Part shown: positions 43,235 to 51,825 of the stretch, in pieces
How positions within the stretch are numbered: the stretch's first letter is position 1
How the letters are laid out: each line of letters starts with the position of its first letter
Translations under genes and position numbers: made by a program
Source of the DNA: Xanthobacteraceae bacterium
Lineage (GTDB): Bacteria; Pseudomonadota; Alphaproteobacteria; Rhizobiales; Xanthobacteraceae
Reading direction: 5' to 3'
NCBI GenBank assembly: GCA_029239875.1
Contig: JARBUD010000013.1
Location: 62,001-126,000 of the forward strand
Length of the DNA: 64,000 nt
Notes under the pieces: model-generated
Seen by the model: the letters and a program-made list of their open reading frames with translations, nothing else
What the model was told of the DNA's origin: nothing
The model's database searches: none

Positions 43235-46200
43235 TCAATAGGCCCCCTTGAGCTGCGCGCCGGAGTCATCCGGGGTCGTCACAAGATTTTCCAGCGCCCG
43301 CGGCGCGAAGCGCTGGAACAGCAGCGGCGTGAGCACCGTGTCGAGGATGGTGGAGCTGAGAAGCCCGCCGAAGATGACCACCGCGACGGGGTGCAGGATC
43401 TCCTTGCCGGGCTGGTCGGAGCCGAGCAGCAGCGGGACCAGCGCCACCACCGCCGAGGCGGCGGTCATCAGCACCGGAACCAGGCGCTCATTAGCGCCGC
43501 GGATGATGAGATGCTCGCCGAAGGTCTCGCCCTCGTGCTCCATCAGGTGGATGTAGTGGTTGATCTTGAGGATGCCGTTGCGGGTGGCGATGCCGGCCAG
43601 CGTGACGAAGCCGACGATCGAGGCGATGGAGACGTCGACGCCGCTGATCTTCAGCGCCAGCACGCTGCCGATGAGGGCGAGCGGCACGTTGCCCATGATG
43701 ATGCCCGCCAGCAGCATGGACTTGAAGCGGACATAGAGGATGGCGAACACCAGCGCGAAGGAGATCAGCGACAGGCCGGCGAGCCGCAGCGTCGAGCGCG
43801 CCTGCTCGGCGAACACACCCTCGAACTGGATGAAATAGCCCGGCGGCAGCTTGATGTTGGCCATCATCTCGCGGATGCCGTCGATGGCGAGATTGTCGTT
43901 GGTGCCGTCGCCATTGGCGGTCACGAGGATGCGGCGCTGGTTGTTCTCGCGCAGGATGTCGTTCGGGCCGGACGTTTCCGAAACGCGGGCGATGGCGGAG
44001 AGCGGCACCTGCCCGGCCGGCGTGTCGACCAGCACCGAGCCGAGCTGCGCCATCCGGCGGTCAGGGTCGCCGAGGCGGATCACCAGGTCGAAATGCTTGA
44101 TGCCGTCGATGATCTCGGAGACGTCGTCGCCATTGGTGAGCGCGGCGACGCGCTGGGTCATCTCGCCGGGCTGCACGCCATAGAGCAGCGCGCGGTCGGG
44201 ATCGAAATGCACCTGGATCTGCGGCACCGGCACCTGGCGTTCGATGTTCACGTCGGTCAGGCCGGGAATGGTCTTCAGCCAGGCCTCGACGTCGCGGCCG
44301 ACGGTGCGCAGCGTGTCGAGATCAGTGCCGAAGATCTTCATCACCACCTGCGCCGAGACGCCGGTGAGCATGTGGTCGATGCGCATGGCGATCGGCTGGG
44401 TGATGCTGAACGCGCCGGTGACGTTGACGCCGAGCGCGTGCTCGTCCTGTTCGGAGCGGCCGGTGCGGCGACCGACCTTCACCGCCTCGGGGATGCCCTG
44501 GAGCACCTTCTCCGCCGTGGCCGCGATGCGGCTCGACTCGTCGAGCGAGATGCCCGGCTCCAGCACCATGGTGATGACCAGGGCGCCCTCGTTGAACTTC
44601 GGCAGGAAGGAGCGCGGCAGCGTCGGCACCACGCAGGCGGCGACGAACACAGCGATGCTGATGGTGGTGATGACCGGCGCCGGGTGACGCAGCACCCATC
44701 CGAGCAGGCGCGTATTGCCCGCCTTGAGCCGCCGCACCAGCCCGCTGTCGTGCTCGTCGATGCCCTTGGTGTTGGGCAGGAGATAGGAGCACAGCACCGG
44801 CGTCAGCGTGATCGACACGATGAGGCTGGCCAGGATCGACACGATGTAGGCGATGCCGAGCGGCGGGAACAGCCGCCCCTCGATGCCGGGCAGCGCGAAG
44901 AGCGGCACGAAGACCAGCACGATGATGGCGGTCGAATAGACGATGGAGGAGCGCACCTCCTGCGAGGCGGCGGCGATGACCTCCAGCGACGGCAGCGGCA
45001 CCGCGCGCTGGGCGTTCTCGCGCAGGCGGCGGAAGATGTTCTCCACGTCCACCACCGCGTCGTCGACCAGTTCGCCGATGGCGATGGCGAGGCCGCCCAG
45101 CGTCATGGTGTTGATGGTCATGCCCATCCAGCGCAGCACGACGAAGGTCGTCAGCACCGAGACCGGGATCGCCACCAGCGAGATGGTGGTGGTGCGCACG
45201 TTGAACAGGAACAGGAACAGGATGACCGCCACCGCCAGGATGGCCTCGGTCAGCACCTGTTCGAGATTGTTGACCGCCGCATGGATGAAGTCGGACTGGC
45301 GGAACAGGAACTCGTTCACCACCGTGCCCGGCGGTATGGAGCGTTGCAGCTCCGCCAGCACCCGCTCGACCTCGGCGGTCAGCTTGACCGTGTCGGCCTG
45401 CGGCTGCTTCTGCACCGAGATCACCACCGCCTCCTCGCCCATGAAGCCGGCCGAGCCGCGCCGCTGCTTGGGCTGGAAGGAGACCTCGGCGAACTGGCGC
45501 AGCAGCACCGGCTGGCCGAGGCGGTGATCGACGACGACGTTGCGCAGGTCCTCGAGGTTCTGCGTGCGCGAGACGTTGCGGATCAGGAATTCCTGGTCGC
45601 TCTGGTTGACCACGCCGCCGCCGGCATTGGATCCGAAGGCCTGCAGCGCGGCGCGCAGCTCGTCGACCGTGACGCCGAGCTGGCTCATGCGCAGCATGTC
45701 CAGCGTCACGCGGTATTCCTTGACGAGCCCGCCGATCGGCACGACGCGGCCCACGCCCGGGATGGAACGCAGCCGCATGCCCACGGTCCAGTCGGCGAGC
45801 TCGCGCAGCTCCATGGGCGAGAGCGTCGTGCTGGAGACCGCCACCAGCGCGATCTCGCCCATATAGGAGGAGATCGGCGCCATGATCGGGCGTACCCCCG
45901 TCGGCAGCTCGGCCTGCACGGTCTGCAGACGCTCGGCGACGATCTGCCGGTCGACGTAGATGTTGCCGTCCCAGCCGAACTCCACGAACACGATGGACAG
46001 GCCGTTGGTGGAGGAGGAGCGCACGCGGGTGACGCCGGCCGCGCCGGCCATCGCCGCCTCGATGCGGGCGGAGATCTGCAGCTCGATCTCCTCCGGCGCC
46101 AGGCCCGGGGCCTCGGTGAGGATGGTCACCAGCCCCTTGTTGAGCTCCGGCAGCACGTCGACCCGCAGTTCGCTCAGCGAGACGCCGCCATAGACCATGC

Positions 46201-46267
46201 CCACGGCGAAGGTCATCAGCACCAGCAGCCGTGCCTTGAGGCTGATATTGACCAGGAAAGCGAACAT
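43235..46267 (-). CDS. HME-RND heavy-metal efflux pump (CusA/CzcA family)
   Basis: A 1010-residue inner-membrane RND transporter of normal length, with 12 helices and two large periplasmic loops. N-terminal helix 1 is LLVLMTFAVGMVYGG, and the RPIMAPISSYMGEIALVAV block is typical of the heavy-metal branch. The TM4 region reads GGLAIAIGELVDDAVVDVEN, whose spacing follows CusA rather than the D-x5-D-x6-E triad of CzcA; the metal is therefore uncertain. It is the last gene of an operon behind a metal ABC permease and binding protein. The only adaptor candidate in the window is 9 kb away (33113-34612). Confidence 0.92.
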   Translation of the reverse strand: MFAFLVNISLKARLLVLMTFAVGMVYGGVSLSELRVDVLPELNKGLVTILTEAPGLAPEEIELQISARIEAAMAGAAGVTRVRSSSTNGLSIVFVEFGWDGNIYVDRQIVAERLQTVQAELPTGVRPIMAPISSYMGEIALVAVSSTTLSPMELRELADWTVGMRLRSIPGVGRVVPIGGLVKEYRVTLDMLRMSQLGVTVDELRAALQAFGSNAGGGVVNQSDQEFLIRNVSRTQNLEDLRNVVVDHRLGQPVLLRQFAEVSFQPKQRRGSAGFMGEEAVVISVQKQPQADTVKLTAEVERVLAELQRSIPPGTVVNEFLFRQSDFIHAAVNNLEQVLTEAILAVAVILFLFLFNVRTTTISLVAIPVSVLTTFVVLRWMGMTINTMTLGGLAIAIGELVDDAVVDVENIFRRLRENAQRAVPLPSLEVIAAASQEVRSSIVYSTAIIVLVFVPLFALPGIEGRLFPPLGIAYIVSILASLIVSITLTPVLCSYLLPNTKGIDEHDSGLVRRLKAGNTRLLGWVLRHPAPVITTISIAVFVAACVVPTLPRSFLPKFNEGALVITMVLEPGISLDESSRIAATAEKVLQGIPEAVKVGRRTGRSEQDEHALGVNVTGAFSITQPIAMRIDHMLTGVSAQVVMKIFGTDLDTLRTVGRDVEAWLKTIPGLTDVNIERQVPVPQIQVHFDPDRALLYGVQPGEMTQRVAALTNGDDVSEIIDGIKHFDLVIRLGDPDRRMAQLGSVLVDTPAGQVPLSAIARVSETSGPNDILRENNQRRILVTANGDGTNDNLAIDGIREMMANIKLPPGYFIQFEGVFAEQARSTLRLAGLSLISFALVFAILYVRFKSMLLAGIIMGNVPLALIGSVLALKISGVDVSIASIVGFVTLAGIATRNGILKINHYIHLMEHEGETFGEHLIIRGANERLVPVLMTAASAVVALVPLLLGSDQPGKEILHPVAVVIFGGLLSSTILDTVLTPLLFQRFAPRALENLVTTPDDSGAQLKGAY

Positions 46268-46285
46268 GGCCCTGTCCCGCTTTCC

Positions 46286-47119
46286 TTACTCGCCGGCCGC
46301 CGGCACGCCGTGGGGGGCGTGATGATGGGTGCCGTGGTGGGGCTCGGGCAGCGCCGGCGCCTCGCCCGAGGGCCGCATCGACAGCACGATCGCCGTGCCG
46401 AGCGCCACGGTGACGAGGGCGCAGACGATGGCCGCGCCGGTGGAGATGTCGAGCACCGCCGAGCCGATGAGCCCGATCAGATAGCCCGCCGTCCCGATGT
46501 TGAAGGCGATCATCAGCCGCCAGCGCCGGGGCGCGTACATGGTCGCCAGCGCCGGCACGATGAGCGAGGCGAAGACCAGCAGCACGCCGACGATCTGCAC
46601 CGAGGCGGTGATCATCACGGCGAAGACGCCGTAGAACAGGATGCGCTCCTTGGCGAGGTCGCGCAGGTACCACAGCGCCAGCGCTACGCCGGACAGCAGG
46701 CCGAGCACGATGAGCTGCGTGCGCGACACCCACAGGATCTGCCCGACCAGCAGTTCCTTGAGATATTCCGAGCCGTTGGGGCTGTAGGACAGCAGCACGA
46801 TCTGCAACGCCGCGGCGACGATGTAGAGCACGCCGATCAGCGCCTCCTGGATCGCCGGGAAGCGTTTGTCGGTCCAGGTGAGCAGCAGCGAGCAGCCGAC
46901 GGCGGCGCCGACCGCGCTGAGCTGCACGGACCAGCCGCTGGTCGCACCGAGCACCATGTTGCCGAACACGACGCCGAGCGCAGCCACCTGCGCCAGTGCG
47001 ATGTCGATGAAGATGATGCCGCGGCTCAGCACGATCGCCCCGAGCGGCACATGCGTGGCGAGGATGAGCAGGCCCGCGACCAAAGCGGGGCCGAGGATAT
47101 CGAGACTAAGTGCGTTCAC
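46286..47119 (-). CDS. metal ABC transporter permease (ZnuB/MntB-like)
   Basis: A 277-residue inner-membrane protein of the ABC-3 family with about eight helices (SRGIIFIDIALAQVAALG, GLLSGVALALWYLRDL, VGVLLVFASLIVPALA). The C-terminus carries a His-rich tail (HHGTHHHAPHG). It starts with GTG, overlapping the binding-protein gene by 14 bases. No cognate ATPase (ZnuC) is encoded in the window. Confidence 0.9.
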   Translation of the reverse strand: MNALSLDILGPALVAGLLILATHVPLGAIVLSRGIIFIDIALAQVAALGVVFGNMVLGATSGWSVQLSAVGAAVGCSLLLTWTDKRFPAIQEALIGVLYIVAAALQIVLLSYSPNGSEYLKELLVGQILWVSRTQLIVLGLLSGVALALWYLRDLAKERILFYGVFAVMITASVQIVGVLLVFASLIVPALATMYAPRRWRLMIAFNIGTAGYLIGLIGSAVLDISTGAAIVCALVTVALGTAIVLSMRPSGEAPALPEPHHGTHHHAPHGVPAAGE

Positions 47120-48047
47120 GGCCAGCCAGTCCGTCCAGCAGGCGCTGGACCGAGTCCTTGTAGAAGGTGATGAGGTCGGTGGCTTCGGGCGTGCCCCCCA
47201 CGGTGAACGGGATCTTCACCAGCGGGATCTTGGCGTGCTCCGCCACGTAGCGTGACGGCGCCGGATCCTCGTAGGCGGCGTAGATGACGAAGCGCATCTT
47301 CTGCTTGGGCACGTCGGCGATGATCTTCGCCAGACGGTCCGGACCCGGCGCGACATTGGGCTCGGGCTCGACGATCGCGGCGGTGCGGATGCCCAGCCAG
47401 TTGAACAGATAGGTCGAGTGGTCGTGCTGGACGGCGATGTTGACGCCCTTCAACGGCGCCGCCTTGGCCAGCAGTTCCTTGGTCACGGCGGCGAGCTGGC
47501 TGTTGAACGCCTTCGTCCGCTCCGCGTAGGTGTCCTTGCCCTCCGGATCGAGCTGGATCAGCCGCTTGGCGAGCTGGCCGGCGATCAGGCGCACATTGTT
47601 GGGGTCGCCCTGGACGTGCGGGTGGACCTCTTCCTCCGCGCCCTGCTCGGCCGTGCCGTGCTCGCCGTGATTATGCTCTTCCAGCACCTTGGCGTACTCG
47701 CCGGCCATGAAGTAGCCGGGCTTGCCCTTGGCGACCTTCGGGTTGTTGGCGCGCTCCATCAGCGAGGGCAACCACTCGTCCTCGAGCCCGATGCCGGTGC
47801 ACAGAAGCAGGTCCGCCTCGGCCAGCGCGGCGATCAGGCCGGGGGTGGGCTTCAGGTTGTCGGGGTTCTCGTGTGCGCTGGTGGCGAGCGTCACGGTGCC
47901 GATTCGGTCTCCGCCAATCGTCTTTACCAGCGATGCCCATTCGGGCACGCAGGCGAACACCTTCAGCGGGGCTGCCGTCGCTGCCGTTACGGCAACCGAA
48001 AGCAGCAGCGCCACCCCGGCCGCCGCCGCAGTGAATGCCCTTTGCAT
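47106..48047 (-). CDS. metal ABC transporter substrate-binding protein (ZnuA/cluster A-I), copy 1
   Basis: A 313-residue periplasmic protein with a signal peptide (1-25). It has the cluster A-I fold: VFACVPEWASLVKTIGGD, LKPTPGLIAALAEADLLL, VHPHVQGDPNNVRLIAGQL, AVQHDHSTYLFNWLGI. A His/Glu-rich loop (HNHGEHGTAEQ) is typical of Zn proteins. Two ligand histidines are conserved, but the first ligand position (usually DPHxxxPTP) reads NPDNLKPTP, i.e. Asp. The start is ATG 48047; an upstream GTG at 48059 is possible. A paralogue lies at 53441-54409. Confidence 0.9.
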   Translation of the reverse strand: MQRAFTAAAAGVALLLSVAVTAATAAPLKVFACVPEWASLVKTIGGDRIGTVTLATSAHENPDNLKPTPGLIAALAEADLLLCTGIGLEDEWLPSLMERANNPKVAKGKPGYFMAGEYAKVLEEHNHGEHGTAEQGAEEEVHPHVQGDPNNVRLIAGQLAKRLIQLDPEGKDTYAERTKAFNSQLAAVTKELLAKAAPLKGVNIAVQHDHSTYLFNWLGIRTAAIVEPEPNVAPGPDRLAKIIADVPKQKMRFVIYAAYEDPAPSRYVAEHAKIPLVKIPFTVGGTPEATDLITFYKDSVQRLLDGLAGRERT

Positions 48048-48548
48048 CTCTACCCCCACTGGAGCGCCGCGACCCGCCGCAGCGCCGCGCCTGTCGGCGC
48101 TCCGCCTTCAACCGCCTCTTGTCGAATCCGCGCTCAGAAGTACCTCAACACCGCAATCTCAGCTGAGCGCCGCGTCTTCGGTACTACAATAGTCGCCAGT
48201 GCCGATGACAAAACAATTTATCGAGAAATTCGCGACAGAAGCAAAGGAAAAGCTTGAAATAAGCCCTCCCTGCCCTACCGCTCTGGCGACTCCTTCCCCA
48301 GGAGCATGCGTTCCTCCCCCTCCGGAACGGGCGAATAGTTCGAAATTCGCTGCTTTCTGCTTCCTCTTGGCAAGGCCACGGGGCGGGCATTTTCGTCGGC
48401 TACGCAAACGAAGAGCGAATCTCGCGCGCCTTGCGCGCGGTCAAGGACGCTGGCGCCGGCGGGCGATCTATGTCGTCCTGTCGTCAGCGGCGGAGGGCAG
48501 GCTGCGGCACTGAGACGGAATGCCAGACGAGTACGCGGAGGCGAGCCC
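48048..48548. other. intergenic region between divergent metal operon and pta-ackA
   Basis: About 500 bases. An AT-richer patch (48180-48260) holds the motif shared with the other ZnuA-like gene. A plus-strand frame at 48199-48513 begins MPMTKQFIEKFATEAKEKLE but then degenerates into Pro/Arg-rich sequence, so it is not called. The region near 48530 provides the GGAGG site for pta. Confidence 0.4.
48206..48231 (-). promoter_or_regulatory. upstream motif shared by the two ZnuA-like genes, copy 1
   Basis: Read toward the binding-protein gene: TTCTCGATAAATTGTTTTGTCA within this interval. The paralogue's upstream region (54545-54570) has TTCTCGATATTTCATTTTGACA. The two agree at 18 of 26 positions, and both end in a TTGWCA that could be a -35 element. 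It lies about 160 bases upstream of the start at 48047. Confidence 0.4.
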
Positions 48549-49517
48549 ATGGACAGCGTCACCGAGACCGCCCCGCGGCGGGCCCGCGACCACGGGAATT
48601 ACGAGCAGCTCATCGCCCGTGCGCGCGAGGCCGGGCCGCTGCCGACGGCAGTCGCCCATCCGTGCGACGCCTCTTCGCTGCGGGGCGCGCTCGACGCCGC
48701 CGCGGCCGGCCTCATCGTGCCGGTTCTGGTCGGCCCGGCGGCGCGAATCGGTGCGGTGGCCGAGGCGGAAGGGCTCGACCTCACGGGCATCGAGCTCCTC
48801 GACACGCCGCACAGCGTCGCCTCCGCCGCGCGCGCCGTCGAGCTGGTCCGCGAGGGCCGCGCCACCCTGCTGATGAAGGGCAGCCTGCACAGCGACGAAC
48901 TGCTCGCCGCCATCACCTCGCGCGATGCAGGGCTGCGTACCGGCCGGCGAATCAGCCACGTCTTCATCATGGACGTGCCGTCCTATCCCGAGCCGCTCTT
49001 CGTCACCGATGCGGCGGTGAACATCTTCCCCGACCTCGACGCCAAGCGCGACATCATCCAGAACGCCGTCGACCTGCATGTCGGCCTCGGGCTCGGGCGG
49101 CCGCGCGTCGCCATCCTTTCGGCAGTGGAGACGGTGACCACCAGCATCCCCTCGACCATCGACGCCGCCGCCCTGTGCAAGATGGCCGACCGCGGCCAGA
49201 TCACCGGCGCCGACCTCGACGGCCCACTGGCGCTCGACAACGCCATCTCGCCCGAGGCGGCGCGCATCAAGGGCATCGTCTCGCCGGTGGCCGGGCGCGC
49301 GCAGATCCTCGTCGCGCCGGATCTCGAAGCCGGCAACATGCTGGCGAAGAACCTCACCTTCATGGCGGGGGCGGACGCCGCCGGCATCGTGCTCGGCACG
49401 CGGGTGCCGGTGATCCTCACCAGCCGCGCCGACACGCTGAAGACGCGCCTCGCCTCCTGCGCCGTCGCCGTGCTCTATGCGCAGGCGCAACTGCGCGAGC
49501 CGAGGCTCGGCGGTTGA
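48549..49517 (+). CDS. pta: phosphate acetyltransferase (PTA/PTB family)
   Basis: A 322-residue short-form phosphotransacetylase or phosphotransbutyrylase (acetyl-CoA + Pi to acetyl phosphate). It shows the family blocks ATLLMKGSLHSDELLAAI, FPDLDAKRDIIQNAVDLHVGLG, ADLDGPLALDNAISPEAARIKG and NMLAKNLTFMAGADAAGIVLG. The start at 48549 follows CGGAGGCGAG. It is followed 19 bases later by acetate kinase, forming the acetate activation/overflow pathway. Confidence 0.92.
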   Translation: MDSVTETAPRRARDHGNYEQLIARAREAGPLPTAVAHPCDASSLRGALDAAAAGLIVPVLVGPAARIGAVAEAEGLDLTGIELLDTPHSVASAARAVELVREGRATLLMKGSLHSDELLAAITSRDAGLRTGRRISHVFIMDVPSYPEPLFVTDAAVNIFPDLDAKRDIIQNAVDLHVGLGLGRPRVAILSAVETVTTSIPSTIDAAALCKMADRGQITGADLDGPLALDNAISPEAARIKGIVSPVAGRAQILVAPDLEAGNMLAKNLTFMAGADAAGIVLGTRVPVILTSRADTLKTRLASCAVAVLYAQAQLREPRLGG

Positions 49518-49536
49518 AAGAACTGGAGGTCGGGCC

Positions 49537-50724
49537 GTGAGCGAAGCTTTGTTCGTCGTCAATGCCGGCAGCTCCAGCATCAAGTTCAAGCTCTACCGGG
49601 TCGCCGGCACCGATGCCGCGCCGGTGATCAGCGGCGCGCTCGACGGCATCGGCAGCCGCCCGCGGCTGCGCGCCGAGGACGAGACCGGCGCGGTGCTCGT
49701 CGACCGCAGCTTCACGGCAGCCGAGATCGCCAAGCCGGCCGACGCCCAGCACGCCATCGGCGATTTCGTCACGCCTCTGCTCACCGAGCACGATCTGATC
49801 GGCGTCGGCCACCGCGTCGTGCATGGCGGGCCGCATTACGACCATCCGGTGCTGGTCGACGAAAAGGTGCTGAAGACGCTCGAGAGCTTCATCCCGCTCG
49901 CACCGCTGCACCAGCTGACCAACCTCGACCCGATCCGCGTCATCCGCGAGCGGCGGCCGGAGCTGCCGCAGGTCGCCTGCTTCGACACCGCCTTCCACCG
50001 CGGCCACCCGGAAGTGTGCGACCGCTTCGCCCTGCCGGAAGGGCTCTACGAGGATGGCGTGCGCCGCTACGGCTTCCACGGCCTGTCCTACGAATATGTC
50101 TCCGGCGCGCTGCGCGAGCTGGCGCCGGAACTGGCGCGCGGGCGGGTGGTGATCTGCCATCTCGGCTCGGGCGCTTCGGCCTGCGGTCTCCTCGACGGCG
50201 CGAGCCAGGACGCCACCATGAGCTTCACCGCGCTCGACGGCCTGCCCATGGGCACGCGCTGCGGCGCACTCGATCCCGGCGTGGTGCTGCACCTCATAGA
50301 GCAGAAGGGCATGAGCGCGGCGGAGGTCGGGCACATGCTCTATCACGACAGCGGCCTGCGCGGCCTGTCCGGCCTCAGCAGCGACATGCGGGAGCTGCTG
50401 GCGAGCGAGACGCCGGCCGCGGCGCTGGCGGTCGACTATTTCTGCCTGCACGTCGCGCAGGCGGTGGCGCGGCTGGCGGTGACGCTGGGCGGCCTCGACG
50501 CGCTCGTCTTCACCGCCGGCATCGGCGAGCGCTCGCCGGAGGTCCGCGCGCGCATCTGCGCCCGGCTCGCCCTGCTCGGCATTGCGCTCGACGAGACGGC
50601 CAATGTCGCCAACGACACCTTCATCGATGCCGACGGGCCGGGGCCGAGCGTGCTGGTCATCCCGACCGACGAGGAGCGGATGATCGCCCTCGCCACGCTG
50701 AGGTTGCTTCGGACGGGGGCATGA
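49537..50724 (+). CDS. ackA: acetate kinase
   Basis: A 395-residue ASKHA-fold kinase (acetyl phosphate + ADP to acetate + ATP). The phosphate-1 motif VVNAGSSSIKFKLY is at the N-terminus. HRVVHGGPHYDHPV, APLHQLTNLDPI, CFDTAFH and RRYGFHGLSYEYV hold active-site residues, followed by CHLGSGASACGL and FTAGIGERSPEVR. The start is GTG 49537 with GGAGG eight bases upstream. It ends the pta-ackA operon. Confidence 0.96.
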   Translation: MSEALFVVNAGSSSIKFKLYRVAGTDAAPVISGALDGIGSRPRLRAEDETGAVLVDRSFTAAEIAKPADAQHAIGDFVTPLLTEHDLIGVGHRVVHGGPHYDHPVLVDEKVLKTLESFIPLAPLHQLTNLDPIRVIRERRPELPQVACFDTAFHRGHPEVCDRFALPEGLYEDGVRRYGFHGLSYEYVSGALRELAPELARGRVVICHLGSGASACGLLDGASQDATMSFTALDGLPMGTRCGALDPGVVLHLIEQKGMSAAEVGHMLYHDSGLRGLSGLSSDMRELLASETPAAALAVDYFCLHVAQAVARLAVTLGGLDALVFTAGIGERSPEVRARICARLALLGIALDETANVANDTFIDADGPGPSVLVIPTDEERMIALATLRLLRTGA

Positions 50725-50767
50725 AAGCGCGGATGCATCGTCATCCCGACTCCTGGCCGAAAAAGCG

Positions 50768-50876
50768 CCGTCATCCTGAGGTGCGAGCGTAGCGAGCCTC
50801 GAAGGATGGTCGCTCAAGTGCACCCGGACGAGATCCTTCGAGGCCGGCGAAACGCCGGGGCACCTCAGGATGACGG
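50768..50876. repeat. composite palindromic intergenic repeat
   Basis: Outer arms CCGTCATCCTGAGGTGC (50768-50784) and GCACCTCAGGATGACGG (50860-50876) form a perfect 17-bp inverted repeat. Inner arms GCCTCGAAGGAT (50796-50807) and ATCCTTCGAGGC (50833-50844) form a perfect 12-bp one. The GTCATCCTGAGG...GCCTCGAAGGAT sequence resembles dispersed elements seen in many alphaproteobacterial genomes. It lies between convergent ackA and a DUF1801-like gene and may terminate both. Confidence 0.8.
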
Positions 50877-50915
50877 TCATCGGGGAACCGGAATTGTCGG
50901 CCCGATGGGCGCCGG

Positions 50916-51311
50916 TCAGCTCCGCCGGCGAGCGGCAGGCTTCGCGGTGTTCAGCGCCACCGCGGCGCGGATGAGGGCCTTGAGCGCCCCCTCGTCGATC
51001 GTCTCGCCCTCGCTTATGTCGATGGCGCGCCGCACATTGCCTTCGAGGCTGGAATTGAACAGGCCGGAGGGGTCCTCCAGCGCCGCGCCCTTGGCGAAGG
51101 TCAGCTTCACCGCGCTCTTATAGGCTTCGCCGGTGCAGATGATGCCGGCATGCGACCACACCGGCACGCGCCATTTCCATTCCTCGACCACCTCGGGATC
51201 GGCCTGCTTGATGATCGCCCGGACGCGGGCGAGCGTTTCGCCACGCCAGCCGCCGAGCTCGGCGATGCGTTCGTCGATCAGCTGAGAGGCCGGCTTGTCG
51301 CTGTTTTCCAT
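50916..51311 (-). CDS. DUF1801 (YdhG-like) protein, copy 1
   Basis: A 131-residue soluble protein of the DUF1801 fold (LIDERIAELGGWRGETLARVRAII, VEEWKWRVPVWSHAGIIC, YKSAVKLTFAKGAALEDP). Function is unknown; the family resembles small ligand-binding domains. The C-terminus is basic (AKPAARRRS). A second family member starts 25 bases upstream in the same transcript. Confidence 0.85.
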   Translation of the reverse strand: MENSDKPASQLIDERIAELGGWRGETLARVRAIIKQADPEVVEEWKWRVPVWSHAGIICTGEAYKSAVKLTFAKGAALEDPSGLFNSSLEGNVRRAIDISEGETIDEGALKALIRAAVALNTAKPAARRRS

Positions 51312-51335
51312 GAGGTTTCCCCTCTTCGAGTCGCG

Positions 51336-51797
51336 CTACGGCACCCAGCCGGGAATCTCGGAAGCCTGCCTGATCCAGCGCGCCAAGAGCTCCTCATCGA
51401 GCGGCTCGCCCTCATTGATGTGGAAATAGCGCGTATTCGCGTCCTTCGAGGTAACGGGCGGCACAGGGTCCAGCGCCGCGCCGCGGAAGAAGGCCAGCTT
51501 GATATAGCGGTTGAAGCAATGGACGCCGAGGAACCAGCCCTGCCCTTCCATCCCATAGAGCGGCGAGTTCCATTTCACCGCCTTGCGCACGCCGGGGACG
51601 GTGCGCTCGACCAGCGCGTCGAGGCGCCGGCCCACCTCGCTCTTCCAGCCCGGCATGGCAGCGATATAGGCCTGCACCGGCGCGTCGCCGTCGCCCTTGG
51701 CGATCTGCGGATTGCCGCCGGAGAGCAGCTTCGGCGCCGCTGCTGCCTCTTCGTCGGCCGGCTTGTTGGAGGTCCTCTTGGCGGGCGTTTCCTTCAT
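51336..51797 (-). CDS. DUF1801 (YdhG-like) protein, copy 2
   Basis: A 153-residue protein. The N-terminus is a Lys/Ala-rich tail (1-25); the core is DUF1801-like (VRKAVKWNSPLYGMEGQGW, FNRYIKLAFFRGAALDPVP, YFHINEGEPLDEELLARWI). It lies between copy 1 and ATP12 on the same strand. Function unknown. Confidence 0.85.
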   Translation of the reverse strand: MKETPAKRTSNKPADEEAAAAPKLLSGGNPQIAKGDGDAPVQAYIAAMPGWKSEVGRRLDALVERTVPGVRKAVKWNSPLYGMEGQGWFLGVHCFNRYIKLAFFRGAALDPVPPVTSKDANTRYFHINEGEPLDEELLARWIRQASEIPGWVP

Positions 51798-51825
51798 CGG
51801 GCCATCCTTCTTCAGGTGGTCGGGT

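Noticed and set aside
42857-47170. 1437-codon plus-strand open frame across the RND and ABC permease genes.
   Set aside because: Antisense shadow: the opposite strand encodes clear RND and ZnuB-like proteins; the translation is low-complexity His/Asp/Arg-rich.
48199-48513. Open frame starting MPMTKQFIEKFATEAKEKLE that looks briefly like a phasin or helical protein.
   Set aside because: After about 22 residues it turns into Pro- and Arg-rich sequence typical of non-coding high-GC DNA, lacks a good ribosome-binding site, and overlaps the probable promoter of the metal operon.
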